A stretch of 64,000 nt of DNA from Pyrodictium sp. (GCA_013540595.1 JABXKE010000002.1:868050-932049); one strand, 5' to 3'. Numbered from the stretch's first letter, positions 21,138-30,539 are shown. Numbers and translations are program-made. The notes: a model not told the origin generated them from the letters alone.

Positions 21138-22604
21138 GTGGTCCAGGGCTTGAGTGGTGTGCCTAGAGAGAAGTGGAGCAAAGAGTTCTCCCGCTGGTTC
21201 GACTGGGTGCTAGAGGAGGCTGGCATCTACGACTATGGACGATACCCTGTAAAGGGCATGGGTGTCTGGCTCCCCTACGGGTTCCAGATTCGTAGGCGTG
21301 TAACTGAACTCATAAGGGATATACTCGACTCTGCTGGGCACGAAGAAGTACTGTTCCCGCTACTAATACCTGAGCATTTATTGCGTAAGGAGAGCGAGCA
21401 CATACGTGGATTCGAGGCCGAGGTCTACTGGGTGACTCACGGCGGGGCAGAGCCCCTCGACGTTAAGCTCGCGTTACGCCCTACAAGTGAGACAAGTATA
21501 TCTTATATGGAGAGCTTCTGGATCAAGAGCTACCGTGACTTGCCCAAGAAGTTCTACCAGATAGTGAGCATATTCCGCTACGAGACAAAGGCTACAAGGC
21601 CCATGATAAGACTAAGGGAAGTCACAACATTCAAGGAGGCACACACAGTGCACGAGAGCTTCGAGGACGCAGACCGTCAAGTGGGTGAGGCTATTGAGCT
21701 TTACAAGTGTATATTTGACGAGCTAGGAATACCATACCTCATAAGTAGGCGCCCCGAGTGGGACAAGTTTGCCGGTGCAGTGTACACTGTTGCTTTCGAC
21801 TTAGTAATGCCTGATGGTAGAACGCTGCAGATAGGCACAGCTCACCACTTAGGACAGAACTTCACTATACCATTTGAGGTGCGTATACAGCTACGCGATG
21901 AGAGTCTTGACTATGCGTGGCAGACAAGCTACGGTATAAGCGATAGAGTCGTAGCATCACTCATTGCAGTACACGGAGATGACCGTGGTCTAGTCATACC
22001 CCCCAATGTAGCCCCGATACAAGTAGTCGTTATCCCAATACCTGTAAGAGACGAGCAGAGCAGAGAGAAGTTCAACAACTACCTCAAGAAGATAGAAGAG
22101 ATACTGACAAGCAACAATATACGGTACCACGTCGACCTACGCGACGATGTGAGGCCAGGCAGGAAATTCTATGAGTGGGAAGCAAAAGGTGTCCCTGTGA
22201 GGATCGAGGTTGGCATCCGTGAAGCTGAGGCTGGAACAGTTGTAGTAGTCAGGCGTGACACGTTAGAGAAGCAGACTGTAAAGCTTGAAGAGCTAGGAGC
22301 AGTACTCAAGAAGCTCTTCGAGGAGATAAGAGAGAACTTAAGAAAGCGTGCATGGGAATGGCTTAACAGCCATGTAACGAGAGTTGAGACTGTAGAGGAG
22401 GCACAAAGGGTTCTCTCAGAGAAGAGAGGAGTCATAGAGTTGCCATGGTGTGGGCGGGAGGGCTGTGGCCTTGAACTCGAGGAGCTTGTTGATGCAGGTG
22501 TTCTAGGCTCTCCACTCCGGAGGCCCGAGTGGGTCAAGGGGAAGAAGTGCCCAGTCTGTGGCCGGCCTGCTGTGACAAGTATAAGGCTCGCAAAGAAGTA
22601 CTAA
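21138..22604 (+). CDS. proS: Prolyl-tRNA synthetase (archaeal/eukaryal type)
   Basis: 488 residues, the usual length of the archaeal ProS without the bacterial editing insert. Class II motifs are present: motif 2 with [27 protein letters not shown], the specificity loop [12 protein letters not shown], and motif 3 with [24 protein letters not shown]. An anticodon-binding domain follows, then the C-terminal zinc-binding domain with cysteines in [10 protein letters not shown] and KKCPVCGRP, ending RLAKKY as in the family. It charges tRNA-Pro; a tRNA-Pro gene is near 59.6 kb. TTTTTATAC near 21,078 is the likely TATA box. Confidence 0.96.
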   Translation: MVQGLSGVPREKWSKEFSRWFDWVLEEAGIYDYGRYPVKGMGVWLPYGFQIRRRVTELIRDILDSAGHEEVLFPLLIPEHLLRKESEHIRGFEAEVYWVTHGGAEPLDVKLALRPTSETSISYMESFWIKSYRDLPKKFYQIVSIFRYETKATRPMIRLREVTTFKEAHTVHESFEDADRQVGEAIELYKCIFDELGIPYLISRRPEWDKFAGAVYTVAFDLVMPDGRTLQIGTAHHLGQNFTIPFEVRIQLRDESLDYAWQTSYGISDRVVASLIAVHGDDRGLVIPPNVAPIQVVVIPIPVRDEQSREKFNNYLKKIEEILTSNNIRYHVDLRDDVRPGRKFYEWEAKGVPVRIEVGIREAEAGTVVVVRRDTLEKQTVKLEELGAVLKKLFEEIRENLRKRAWEWLNSHVTRVETVEEAQRVLSEKRGVIELPWCGREGCGLELEELVDAGVLGSPLRRPEWVKGKKCPVCGRPAVTSIRLAKKY

Positions 22605-22746
22605 GCCTGCCTCTTTTGCTAAGGAATAACTCTAGCGCCTCTTTTACGGCTTCACCAACACTATTGTATCCCTTGCGTCTAGCTATTTCTTCAAGAAGCT
22701 TTGCTTCCTCCTCTGATAGCGCTATAGCGACTAGTACATCTCCCAT
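22534..22746 (-). CDS. Small ribbon-helix-helix-like protein, convergent with and overlapping proS
   Basis: About 70 residues. The first half, [38 protein letters not shown], has one strand followed by two helices as in CopG-type ribbon-helix-helix proteins. The tail (~45-70) is encoded antisense to the last 70 bases of proS and looks less constrained. ATG 22746 is preferred (22758 is in frame). It may be a DNA-binding regulator or orphan antitoxin; no toxin gene is beside it. The overlap with proS makes it less certain. Confidence 0.5.
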   Translation of the reverse strand: MGDVLVAIALSEEEAKLLEEIARRKGYNSVGEAVKEALELFLSKRGRLSTSLRALYLSQQAGHRLGTSSP

Positions 22747-22884
22747 ACTAGCCCCCAACTAACATTAATTACGAGTGTGAAGGTATAAGAGGCTGGTCTA
22801 CCTAGACCTGACAGGTAGACATGTTTACGTGACCATGTAAATAAGTAATACCACTATTTATCTCTGCCTTCATAGGTGTTATTG

Positions 22885-23002
22885 CGAAGCAGACAATTAG
22901 CCTTACAGGCCTGGTTAAGCCCAAAGCTAGGGGCTTAGCGGAGTCAGCTGCCTGGCCCCGCTCACCGGCACCCCTACGGGGAAGGCCTCGCCGCTTTTAA
23001 CC
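22885..23002. ncRNA. Candidate structured non-coding RNA (GC-rich island)
   Basis: This stretch is clearly richer in G/C than its A/T-rich surroundings and has several pairings: GGGGC with GCCCC, AGCGG with CCGCT, CCCC-TA-CGGGG, and AGGCCT at both ends. A GGTGAG/CTGA pair on the minus strand could form a K-turn. In hyperthermophiles such islands usually mark structured RNAs. It matches no tRNA, SRP RNA helix-8 or RNase P motif I know. The strand is undecided; an H/ACA-type guide or unknown RNA is possible. Confidence 0.35.
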
Positions 23003-23047
23003 CTCATCAACCACCATAGACTTCTATGTTTACAGCTCCCTTTAACC

Positions 23048-23659
23048 CTACTCTTGCTCCTTCAATGAATACAGCATGGCATTAATGTATGCAGCCACTG
23101 TTGAGGCAAGATAGCTTCTACATCCAACCTTTACAATTCTATCAGATAATTCTGCAAGATTCCTTGGAGGATCGACACGTGTACCAATTATGAACAAATA
23201 GCTCTTCTCCTTCTCAAGCGCGTCTATCGGATTTCCTGACTCTGACAAAAGCACTATCTCATACATACTTCGAAGCCTCCTAATGAGTGCAAAGAGGTTA
23301 ACGCGCTTAAACACAGGGCAGCCCTGGCCCTGGAGAGAGTCTAGTAGTAGCTTTGCTGAATCGTGCTCATAGCGCATACTGCTGGGCAAGCACTCGCCTG
23401 TGAAGAGTACGCAATCACCCTCACCTTTCCCCTCATCTAGGAAAAGGATTGAACCGCTATCCTCTTCTAGCCTCCCTCTAGGATAAAGCGATGCCAGTAG
23501 AAGCCTAGCAACAATGTCGAGTCTTCCATAGTTAACGAGTCCTCTCCACCTTCGCGGTAAAGGACTGCTAGGCTTTTCGGCATAGTAGAGCCAAAGTATT
23601 TGAGGTTTAAGCCTTGAAAGAGTGTTCACAATCCCTTTGAGGGGATCAGTAGTGCTCAA
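23048..23659 (-). CDS. TrmY-like (DUF358) SPOUT protein
   Basis: 203 residues. The layout LDIVARLLLASLYPRG, then a short DCVLFTGECLPSSM segment, then YLFIIGTRVDPPRNLAELSDRIVKVGCRSYLASTVAAYINAMLYSL resembles TrmY, the SPOUT enzyme that makes N1-methylpseudouridine at tRNA position 54. In TrmY the corresponding segment is a LGDH-type turn followed by a SLGP-like strand; here it is IGTR and KVGC, so substrate may differ. Length fits the family. Pus10, which makes the tRNA pseudouridine 54 substrate, is encoded near 33.3 kb, across the 28.4 kb junction. Confidence 0.45.
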   Translation of the reverse strand: MSTTDPLKGIVNTLSRLKPQILWLYYAEKPSSPLPRRWRGLVNYGRLDIVARLLLASLYPRGRLEEDSGSILFLDEGKGEGDCVLFTGECLPSSMRYEHDSAKLLLDSLQGQGCPVFKRVNLFALIRRLRSMYEIVLLSESGNPIDALEKEKSYLFIIGTRVDPPRNLAELSDRIVKVGCRSYLASTVAAYINAMLYSLKEQE

Positions 23660-23851
23660 CTCCTAAGATCACCATAATCTGTAGCGTAGTGCAAAGCCAG
23701 GGACAGCAAGACTGAGAGGGTTCGCTATACTAATATTCAGACGTTGGTCTCTTAAGTGGATTGAGTGGGGTTGTAGGGAACTAGGAGGTGTTCAAGGTAC
23801 CATGGTAAAACTTTGGGTTATGGTGGCTACGCGCGTGTGTACATGTGGTGG

Positions 23852-24142
23852 TTAGATTTGGGGTGTGCTAGGAGCCTTTCTCTCTTCTTCTGGTCTAACC
23901 TTGATTATGCCATAGTGTACGGCGCAGCTTACACAGTAGCACTTCTCTACAGGGTACCTCATTATTATTGCGCCCTTCTTCTCAAGCTCTCTGGCCAGTT
24001 GGGGATCTATGGGTGAATACCATCTAGTGACACATATGGCCTTGTCTCTTGGTATTACTCTCCCGCAGTTATCGCATTGTACTGTTTTTGTGTGGCCCTT
24101 TGCTCCTTTGTGCCTACCCCTATTTTGCCTCTTCTTAGGCAT
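23852..24142 (-). CDS. rps26e: Ribosomal protein S26e
   Basis: About 96 residues from ATG 24142 (start MPKKRQNRGRHKGAKGHT). S26e signatures: VQCDNCGRVIPRDKAI with a zinc-binding Cys pair, IDPQLARELEKKGAIIMR, and KCYCVSCAVHYGIIKVR with the second pair. The protein binds the 3' region of 16S rRNA near the mRNA exit in archaeal and eukaryal ribosomes. ATG 24163 upstream is in frame but adds residues unlike the family. S26e occurs mainly in Crenarchaeota and relatives among archaea, which supports the assignment of the left part. Confidence 0.93.
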   Translation of the reverse strand: MPKKRQNRGRHKGAKGHTKTVQCDNCGRVIPRDKAICVTRWYSPIDPQLARELEKKGAIIMRYPVEKCYCVSCAVHYGIIKVRPEEERKAPSTPQI

Positions 24143-24178
24143 GCCTGTGCCCCGGTGAAGCATACACGTTAGTAGCCA

Positions 24179-24188
24179 CTATTTAAGC
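24179..24188 (-). promoter_or_regulatory. TATA box of the S26e gene
   Basis: Minus-strand GCTTAAATAG lies about 40 bases upstream of ATG 24142. Spacing fits a short leader. Confidence 0.45.
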
Positions 24189-24355
24189 TACTGTCCTATA
24201 GTCACCCGGTTATAGACTGTGAAGGGCCTAGCCATGACGCCTAGAGGCTGTCTAGTCACGTAGGAGGCTATGGGGGTAATAGTGTTAAACTGAGACATAC
24301 ATAAGTGACACAGTGAAGGTTGGGCCTAGAGTAGCTGTAAGGGGCTACACTGGCC

Positions 24356-25873
24356 ATGCCGGATGATAGGTGTGGTAGGCTAAAGAGCTTCAAGGATCCA
24401 GTACATGGGTACTGTGACTTATGCCATAGGGTTGCTGAAGTTGTTGACTCCTGGCCTATACAGAGGCTTCGGAACATTAGGCAGACAGCCTTTGCTTACC
24501 TCGTGTATCACGGAATGGAGCATAGCAGGTTCAATCATAGCATAGGTGTTGCTCACCTGGCACGCGAAGTACTGAGCTTTGTTGCAGGCAACACACGCCT
24601 ATACTACCCGAGCGCTGCTGGCGACGAGCTTGCAAACACGCTGCTAGGTTCTCTCGAGGTATTCCAACTAGCAGCACTCATGCATGACGCAGGCCACTTA
24701 CCGTTCAGTCATGCTAGTGAGGTTGGTATAACAGAGGCGAGACAATTATTCCAGGTTAGTGGCTTTGAAAAGCTACCACTACGCCATGAAGCCTACACTT
24801 ATAGCCTAATAGACATCATAGCTGAGTTCGCCGAAGAACAGGGTATAAGCCCAGTGCTCACAGATAGTGTTGCAAGTGACTTAAGAGCCCTCCTGCAAGG
24901 CTTTGATTCTGGTGCACGGCTCGCATCAGCCTGGTGTGCGTCTAGTGTGTTAAACAAGTTGCTCGTGGGAGGCCTTGACATAGATAGGATGGACTACCTT
25001 ATTAGGGACAGCGTCTACGCAGGTGTGCGCTACGGGGTCTTCGACGTTGATAGGCTTGCAAGAGTCCTCGTGGCTGTTCCACTAATGATAGGGCCAGGTA
25101 ATGAGCTTGAGAGAGAGCGGTCGTGCAGCATTGCAGTACTAGACAAGGGCATAAGCATACTTGAAAGCTTCCTCCTGGCACGCTTTTACATGTTTAGTGA
25201 AGTCTATCTTCACAGAGTTGTCGAGGCATACAATTCCTTGTATGCGAGACTATTCGCTCTACTAGCAAGAGATGGCATTATAACAGTGCTTGGTGGTGGA
25301 GGAGAGCTTGAAGTACCGACACCCTACGATATAGAGAAACAATCACCTGATGCTATTAATGCCTGGAAAGCTCTTGACGATAACACAATGACTATGCTTG
25401 TAAGGCGTGTAGCAACCGGAGAGATAAGGGGTGCTAGTGTAGAGGCTAGAGAGCTAGCTAACCGCCTAGTAGAAAGGAGGCACCCGAGACTCTACAAGAT
25501 AGTCGAGAGCCGTAGACTCTGGGCTAGCTACCAAGCATTTCTCTCTGGAGCCGAGATAGATAAGTCTCTTAAGAGCGTATTTGAGGAGATAGCAGACCTC
25601 CAACGTGAAAAACCCTTACTAATGGTTCGGCCTCTGCGTGTAGACCTCGTAAGCCTTAGTGGTATAGGCATCTATGACCGGGCAAGAGGCGACGTGGCAG
25701 GGTTCGAGGAGGGGCTGGGAGACCCTGGACTTGACCGCTTGAGGAAGCTCGCTGAGCTAGGACTATACCGCATAGCCGTATTTGCAACTAGGGATCATAC
25801 AGGGCTGGCTGAGCGTGCAACTAGACTACTCCAGGAAGCTCTACGACTTATCGAGGAGACTATGAGGAGGTAG
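24356..25873 (+). CDS. HD-domain phosphohydrolase (SAMHD1/dNTPase-like)
   Basis: 505 residues. Metal-binding HD motifs: the N-terminal HSRFNHSIGVAHLAREV (His near 61), the central LMHDAGHLPFSHASE (His-Asp near 110), and GLDIDRMDYLIRDS carrying the further Asp. This is the SAMHD1/YdhJ-like branch, whose members hydrolyse dNTPs or related nucleotides; the true substrate here is unproven. The C-terminal ~150 residues are mostly helical, without clear motifs. The ATG at 24356 starts the protein; the N-terminus holds an extra Cys pair (YCDLC near 19-23). Isolated gene, in opposite orientation to both neighbours. Confidence 0.8.
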   Translation: MPDDRCGRLKSFKDPVHGYCDLCHRVAEVVDSWPIQRLRNIRQTAFAYLVYHGMEHSRFNHSIGVAHLAREVLSFVAGNTRLYYPSAAGDELANTLLGSLEVFQLAALMHDAGHLPFSHASEVGITEARQLFQVSGFEKLPLRHEAYTYSLIDIIAEFAEEQGISPVLTDSVASDLRALLQGFDSGARLASAWCASSVLNKLLVGGLDIDRMDYLIRDSVYAGVRYGVFDVDRLARVLVAVPLMIGPGNELERERSCSIAVLDKGISILESFLLARFYMFSEVYLHRVVEAYNSLYARLFALLARDGIITVLGGGGELEVPTPYDIEKQSPDAINAWKALDDNTMTMLVRRVATGEIRGASVEARELANRLVERRHPRLYKIVESRRLWASYQAFLSGAEIDKSLKSVFEEIADLQREKPLLMVRPLRVDLVSLSGIGIYDRARGDVAGFEEGLGDPGLDRLRKLAELGLYRIAVFATRDHTGLAERATRLLQEALRLIEETMRR

Positions 25874-25909
25874 GCCTAGGCGAGGCTAAATATTGATTTA
25901 TATTTATAA

Positions 25910-26194
25910 CTAGGGCCTACCCACGTCGCTAACTAGGTATATCTTGTCTCCTCTCCTCACAATCACGCCGGCTTCCTCAAGTATGCGTAGAGCCTCTTCA
26001 GCCTCTGGGCTCCAGACTCTACCCGCCGGGCTCTTGTAAAGTCTCATTACAACTTTCTCGCTACCACCTCTAACGTACCTCTTCCATACCTCTTGCAGGA
26101 CATCCTCTAGTCTTGCACTCCCCCCGAGCTCTCTTAGAGTACTCTCTATGGCTTCTTCTAATGATACATACTTTGTTCTCTCTTCAAGCCTCAA
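25910..26194 (-). CDS. Small winged-helix-like protein, unknown function
   Basis: 94 residues. SLEEAIESTLRELGGSARLEDVLQEVWKRY and the later EEALRILEEAGVIVRRGDKIYLV read as a helix-turn-helix followed by a beta wing, as in small winged-helix regulators. I do not recognise a named family. It starts at TTG 26194, seven bases after GGAGGGA (26202-26208 on the plus strand as TCCCTCC). A perfect 7+7 palindrome lies just upstream (26216-26235), which fits self-regulation. The gene ends 36 bases from the convergent HD-domain gene. Confidence 0.5.
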   Translation of the reverse strand: MRLEERTKYVSLEEAIESTLRELGGSARLEDVLQEVWKRYVRGGSEKVVMRLYKSPAGRVWSPEAEEALRILEEAGVIVRRGDKIYLVSDVGRP

Positions 26195-26215
26195 GCTTTA
26201 GTCCCTCCTACTAGA

Positions 26216-26235
26216 ATAGTGTAGGGTAACACTAT
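26216..26235. promoter_or_regulatory. Perfect palindrome, candidate operator of the winged-helix gene
   Basis: ATAGTGT-AGGGTA-ACACTAT, with perfect 7-base arms, about 22 bases upstream of the TTG start and just ahead of its ribosome site. Position and symmetry suit a dimeric winged-helix repressor acting on its own promoter. Binding is inference. Confidence 0.45.
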
Positions 26236-26417
26236 CTAAGCCAGAGGGGCTAGGGGGAGGGTGGTAGACGGTACTATACGGGTATTACTACAACCAGGAC
26301 TAGAAGTCTATCCGGGCATACGAAAAGTCGGAGGAGAGTCCTTAGCTTAAGAGGCTGGAGTGTATGTGCTCTTGCTCTCTAAAAATAGGGAGTTTCCATG
26401 ATGAGTAAGGGGTGTGC

Positions 26418-27518
26418 TTAGAGCTTAACTGCTAGCTGGTCTAGGAATCGTAGTCTCTTTGGTATTGGTGGATGACTACTTAGTACCTCTTGTACGGGGT
26501 CAACCTCGCTCCTCTTAATGCGCTCTATTACGACGTCAATGTCGCCATAGCCTCTCCATATCCCTCTGTAGAATGGTGATGCAACAGCCTCTGTTAGTGC
26601 GTATATGAAGAGTGACCTCAAGCTACTCTTCTCAACCTCTACTCTTGATGGTGTAGATGTGTAGTAGAGATGTATGCGTGTTAGGGCACGTTGCATAGGC
26701 TTTACACCAGCAATTCTGGCGCCGTGGGCGTCAGCGTAGTACTCTCTAAGTCTACTAAATGCTAGTACTGCTACTTGCATAATGAAGCTCAGTACTACTC
26801 CTACAAGGCCTAGTGCAGCAAGGTAGAGGCCCCCGCCGCGTTCGTCACGGTCTCTACTACTTAGGCCGCCGAGAAGGCCAAGGCGTATCATTGTTACGCC
26901 GAGATAGTAGAGTAGGCTTGGTATCAGGCCGAGCAACAGTATTATAACCATGTCGCGGTGTTTGTGGTGGCCTATCTCGTGGCCTATAACAGCTTCTAGC
27001 TCGTCTTCTGGCAGCATCTCGTAGAGTGTACGGGTGACTGCTACGTATCGTCCTGCCAAGATGTTACCGTAAGCAAAAGCGTTCGGGGGGCCATCAACAA
27101 TGACGGCCCTAGGAGGCTTTATGCCAGACTTAGCAGCTACACGATCAACAATCCTCTGTAGTTCAGGGTCTGGCCTAGCGTTGTATCCTATGTTTATGAG
27201 CCAAGGAGCCATTATGTAACTTATCAGGTTTAATACTAGGAAGAATCCCAGCATGAACCCTAACGGTAGCTGGTAGCCGAAGCTCTGAGCAGCACTATAT
27301 AAGCCATATATCGCTAATGCGCCCCCAACAACGACTAGGGCAGCTGTCAAGAGCATTGAGGTGTAGAGGCTAAACCTGCCAGCTAGCCGTGAAGCAGCCT
27401 TGGGCGCGACCTTAGCAGCGAAGACTAGTAGAGCAATCCAGCCAACAATATAGGCTAGCATTAGTGCTATCATTGTTAGTGGGTCATAGAAGAACAGCCA
27501 TGGAGATGCTATAGGCAT
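26418..27518 (-). CDS. htpX: HtpX-like M48 family membrane metalloprotease
   Basis: 366 residues. There are about two to three N-terminal transmembrane helices (~12-35, 52-75, 85-108), the zinc motif HEIGH at 180-184, two further hydrophobic segments (~190-215, 230-255), and the third zinc ligand in REYYADAHGARIAG. HtpX proteases cut damaged or misfolded membrane proteins from the cytoplasmic side. NAFAYGNILAGRYVAVT before the active site is typical of M48. It is transcribed leftward about 80 bases downstream of the truncated tatC, so the two may belong to one transcript. Confidence 0.9.
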   Translation of the reverse strand: MPIASPWLFFYDPLTMIALMLAYIVGWIALLVFAAKVAPKAASRLAGRFSLYTSMLLTAALVVVGGALAIYGLYSAAQSFGYQLPLGFMLGFFLVLNLISYIMAPWLINIGYNARPDPELQRIVDRVAAKSGIKPPRAVIVDGPPNAFAYGNILAGRYVAVTRTLYEMLPEDELEAVIGHEIGHHKHRDMVIILLLGLIPSLLYYLGVTMIRLGLLGGLSSRDRDERGGGLYLAALGLVGVVLSFIMQVAVLAFSRLREYYADAHGARIAGVKPMQRALTRIHLYYTSTPSRVEVEKSSLRSLFIYALTEAVASPFYRGIWRGYGDIDVVIERIKRSEVDPVQEVLSSHPPIPKRLRFLDQLAVKL

Positions 27519-27599
27519 ACCACACTACACCCTATGAAGCCTACAACTCTTCTGCACACCTTTTTTAGCATTTCACCAGGAGGCATGTATGGAGCCAGC

Positions 27600-28385
27600 T
27601 TACTCGCTCGCCTCTCGCCTCCGCTTGGCAGCCTTCTTCTTACCCAAGACTATGGCGACATGTAAAGGTGCATAGAGGCTTAGTCCAATAATGAGCATTC
27701 CTATACCGCTAGGGTCTGGTGATACTACAGCACCCAGAATCATAGTACCAAGGAATATGTACTTCATGGTTTGTGTGGTGAAGAGTTCTGGGTCTAGTAT
27801 ACCGTACGCCAATAAGAGGTAGATTACTACTGGCAGCTCGAAGAGTGCGCCAAATACAAGCCCGAGTTTAAGAGTAAACGATACAACTTCACCAATACTA
27901 ACAGTTATAGGTATGGATGCTAACTCGACAACTTTTTTGCTAGAACTTAGGAGTGTGAGTGGTACAACCTTAACTAAGATAGGGCTAAAGGGTAGAATAT
28001 TGATTATCAACGTGATAGATGGCTGTTGCTCGCCTCCACTCTGCAGGTACACGAATGGGGATGGTCCAGTCTTGTAGGCTTCAGGAATGTATAGTGGGTA
28101 AAGTTTCAGCATCATAAGCTGTATGAGTGGTGCAACCAGGTACATGCCAAAGAACACGCCAACAATGAAGGACAAAACAAACAGGGACAAATACCTCTTC
28201 GCAAAAGCCTTCTCGTGAGGATAGAGTGCCGGCTCGATATAAGCCCATATCTCTCTTGCTATTATGGGTGAAGAGCCTATAAGACCTAAGAGCAAGACAG
28301 CTTGAGCAAGAATGTTTATAGACTCGAAAGAAGACATGGGGATAGGCATAACTCTGTAAACCTTGCCGTCAAAAGCCTCTACAAA
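27600..28385 (-). CDS. tatC: Sec-independent translocase TatC, N-terminus missing at junction
   Basis: The genuine TatC part covers about 262 residues: [36 protein letters not shown] is the conserved first periplasmic-loop/TM2 region, followed by the remaining membrane helices and the signature [15 protein letters not shown]. TatC recognises twin-arginine signals and exports folded proteins. TM1 and the preceding cytoplasmic segment are absent. The open frame reaches ATG 28421, but its first ~12 residues are antisense to 23S rRNA, so the protein start is an artefact of the junction at about 28,386. A long loop (~95-140) between TM3 and TM4 contains a QSGGEQQ stretch. Confidence 0.85.
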   Translation of the reverse strand, partial: FVEAFDGKVYRVMPIPMSSFESINILAQAVLLLGLIGSSPIIAREIWAYIEPALYPHEKAFAKRYLSLFVLSFIVGVFFGMYLVAPLIQLMMLKLYPLYIPEAYKTGPSPFVYLQSGGEQQPSITLIINILPFSPILVKVVPLTLLSSSKKVVELASIPITVSIGEVVSFTLKLGLVFGALFELPVVIYLLLAYGILDPELFTTQTMKYIFLGTMILGAVVSPDPSGIGMLIIGLSLYAPLHVAIVLGKKKAAKRRREASE

Positions 28386-28800
<415 letters not shown>

Positions 28801-28811
28801 CTCGCTTAGGG

Positions 28812-28845
28812 GCGGGCCACGTGAGTATAGGGCTGCGTGGCCCGC
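28812..28845 (+). repeat. 10-bp inverted repeat downstream of 23S rRNA
   Basis: GCGGGCCACG (28812-28821) and CGTGGCCCGC (28836-28845) are perfect reverse complements around a 14-base loop. The hairpin lies within about 50 bases of the 23S 3' end, so it may be part of the rRNA processing stem or a transcript-end structure. A second GGGG/CCCC hairpin followed by CCTTT is near 28,888. Confidence 0.5.
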
Positions 28846-28973
28846 AGGAGCCTAGGGCCCGGGGCCAGAAGCCCCTGGGTGCGGGGTCCAGGCCCCCTTT
28901 CGATGTAGTCTGTCTCCTGTCCAGCTTCTGCGATCTTCCTGGTTTTCCGCTTCCTCCAGTGGTGCTATCCACC

Positions 28974-29288
28974 TTGCCGTGCTGGAAGCTGGTCCGAGAC
29001 GGTGTTGCTAGGAGGCTTTCGGGTAGCGGCAACGTTGTCCTGAAGAGGATTGAGAGGGAGCAGCTGAGGGAGCTTCTGCGCGTTAAGATCGTCGAGGAGG
29101 CGCTCGAGTTTGCCGAGAGCGGGTCTGTTGAAGAGCTTGCAGACCTCTTTGAAGCCGTCACGGAGTGGCTTAGGCTTGCCGGAATGTCGCTGAGGGAACT
29201 CGAAGCGCTGGCTGAGGCCAAGCGTAGGGAGGAGGGCGGGTTCAGCGAGGGCTGGGTGGCGTTCTGGAAGGACAGGGACGCCTGCTGA
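28974..29288 (+). CDS. MazG-like nucleoside triphosphate pyrophosphohydrolase
   Basis: About 104 residues. It opens KLVRDGV and continues [30 protein letters not shown], giving the EEALEF and ELADLFE metal-binding acidic motifs of the all-alpha NTP pyrophosphatase superfamily, and ends with the typical [12 protein letters not shown]. Family members split non-canonical NTPs to NMP and PPi; this compact form is close to the archaeal/phage type. I start at TTG 28974, nine bases after GGTG; GTG 28962 is possible. The longer open frame from 28,821 covers rRNA-flanking sequence and is not likely real. Confidence 0.75.
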   Translation: MPCWKLVRDGVARRLSGSGNVVLKRIEREQLRELLRVKIVEEALEFAESGSVEELADLFEAVTEWLRLAGMSLRELEALAEAKRREEGGFSEGWVAFWKDRDAC

Positions 29289-29378
29289 GCTCAGCGCCGG
29301 CGAGCGTGCGAGCACCCCTCCGGGCGGCGCGCTTTTTTAGCACTGCTTGCCTGTGGTGGAGGTCGGTGCACCGGCCGG

Positions 29379-30155
29379 TTGGAGGACCTGCTCGCCTACG
29401 CGAGTGGACCGCTGGTAGGCTTCGTTGCAGGGTTCGTGGGCACCCTCCTTGGCATAGGCGGCGGAACCATCATGGTTCCAGTGCTCGTCCTCCTGGGTGT
29501 CAGCGTTAAGGTTGCGGCGCCTGCAAGCCTTGTAGCTATTATGGGGACCAGCCTGGGGGGTCTACGCCGCCTCTACCGGGAGGGCTTTGTCCGCGTGAGG
29601 CTTGCAGCTGTCCTTGAGGCGGCCTCGGTGGCCGGAGCGGCTGCGGGAGCCTACATCTTCGGCTTCATAGGGGAGAGGGTCCTGGAGGCGGCCCTGGGTG
29701 TGGCTCTGCTCCTCTCCTCGGTCCTCATAGCGGTCCGCGCGAGGCTTGGATCGGGTCGGGCGGAGGGCCGCTCTGTGGGGCTGAGAGCTGGCACGCCCAG
29801 GCTAGCGGCTGCTCTGGCAGCGAGCTTTGCCGCTGGGGCGGCCTCTGCCATGCTCGGCATAGGCGGGGGTGTAATCAAGGTCCCCGTCATGGTCCTCATA
29901 CTGGGGCTCCCCATGCACGTTGCAGTGTCCACAAGCAAGCTCATGGTGGGCATCACGGCGGCCACGGGGGTTATCGAGCACGCCTACTTCGGGCGGGTGG
30001 AGTGGCTTCTAGGGCTCTCGCTGCTGGTGGGCACCTTCGTGGGTGCAAGGACCTCTGCGAGGATACTCATATCCCTGCCGGAGTGGCTGCTACGCATCAT
30101 AGCGGCGGGCTACTACATCTTCGTCGGCGCGACCATACTGGCGCGAGCGCTGTAG
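29379..30155 (+). CDS. TauE/SafE-family membrane permease (sulfite/sulfonate exporter family)
   Basis: 258 residues with about eight hydrophobic helices and an internal repeat: GFVAGFVGTLLGIGGGTIMVP near 15-35 recurs as AGAASAMLGIGGGVIKVP near 150-170. These paired GIGGG motifs mark TauE/SafE permeases, linked to export of sulfite or organosulfur anions or uptake of C2 compounds; substrate cannot be told from sequence. It starts at TTG 29379. The next gene, coding a cysteine-rich protein, starts 12 bases after its stop, suggesting an operon. Confidence 0.85.
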   Translation: MEDLLAYASGPLVGFVAGFVGTLLGIGGGTIMVPVLVLLGVSVKVAAPASLVAIMGTSLGGLRRLYREGFVRVRLAAVLEAASVAGAAAGAYIFGFIGERVLEAALGVALLLSSVLIAVRARLGSGRAEGRSVGLRAGTPRLAAALAASFAAGAASAMLGIGGGVIKVPVMVLILGLPMHVAVSTSKLMVGITAATGVIEHAYFGRVEWLLGLSLLVGTFVGARTSARILISLPEWLLRIIAAGYYIFVGATILARAL

Positions 30156-30167
30156 CTGGGGCCGGAA

Positions 30168-30536
30168 TTGGGCTGCAAGCGCAGGCTTCGCCTGAGGATA
30201 GTTGGTCCCGGCGGCAGCTGCAGCCTGGAGGCCTGGCTGCACCCGCGCGGCTGCATGAAGGCGAAGACAACCCACATAGACGTGTTTTTTCGGGCGGGCT
30301 GCGAGCAGCTGAAGCCGCTCGTGGAGCTGGGCTCGTTGCGCGGGCTAAACGTCGGCTGCGAGGCTCAAGGTGGATGCCTGGTTCTGCGTATCGACGAGCT
30401 AGGGCTGGATCTCAAGCTCTGTCCAGATCCGTGCGGCAGCGAGGCCAGCGTGAGGCTGGTCTGCAGAGAGAGGGTGTACATTAAGGTAACTCGCCCTGGC
30501 ACGCTTTACGTGGGTCCGGTGGCCATAGCAGCGTAA
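30168..30536 (+). CDS. Cysteine-rich protein of unknown function
   Basis: 122 residues with nine cysteines spread through the chain (in GCK, GSCS, RGCM, AGCE, VGCEAQGGC, LCPDPCG and VCRE contexts). No signal peptide or membrane helix is visible; strands alternate with polar turns. I recognise no family. It begins at TTG 30168 only 12 bases after the TauE/SafE gene, so it may bind a metal or a sulfur species carried by the transporter (inference from context only). Base composition is G/C-rich like its neighbour. Confidence 0.5.
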   Translation: MGCKRRLRLRIVGPGGSCSLEAWLHPRGCMKAKTTHIDVFFRAGCEQLKPLVELGSLRGLNVGCEAQGGCLVLRIDELGLDLKLCPDPCGSEASVRLVCRERVYIKVTRPGTLYVGPVAIAA

Positions 30537-30539
30537 GCC

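Noticed and set aside
23780-23872. Mini-frame after GGAGGTG near 23,790 (17 residues)
   Set aside because: Too short, unsuitable spacing to ATG, and overlaps the 3' region of S26e antisense.
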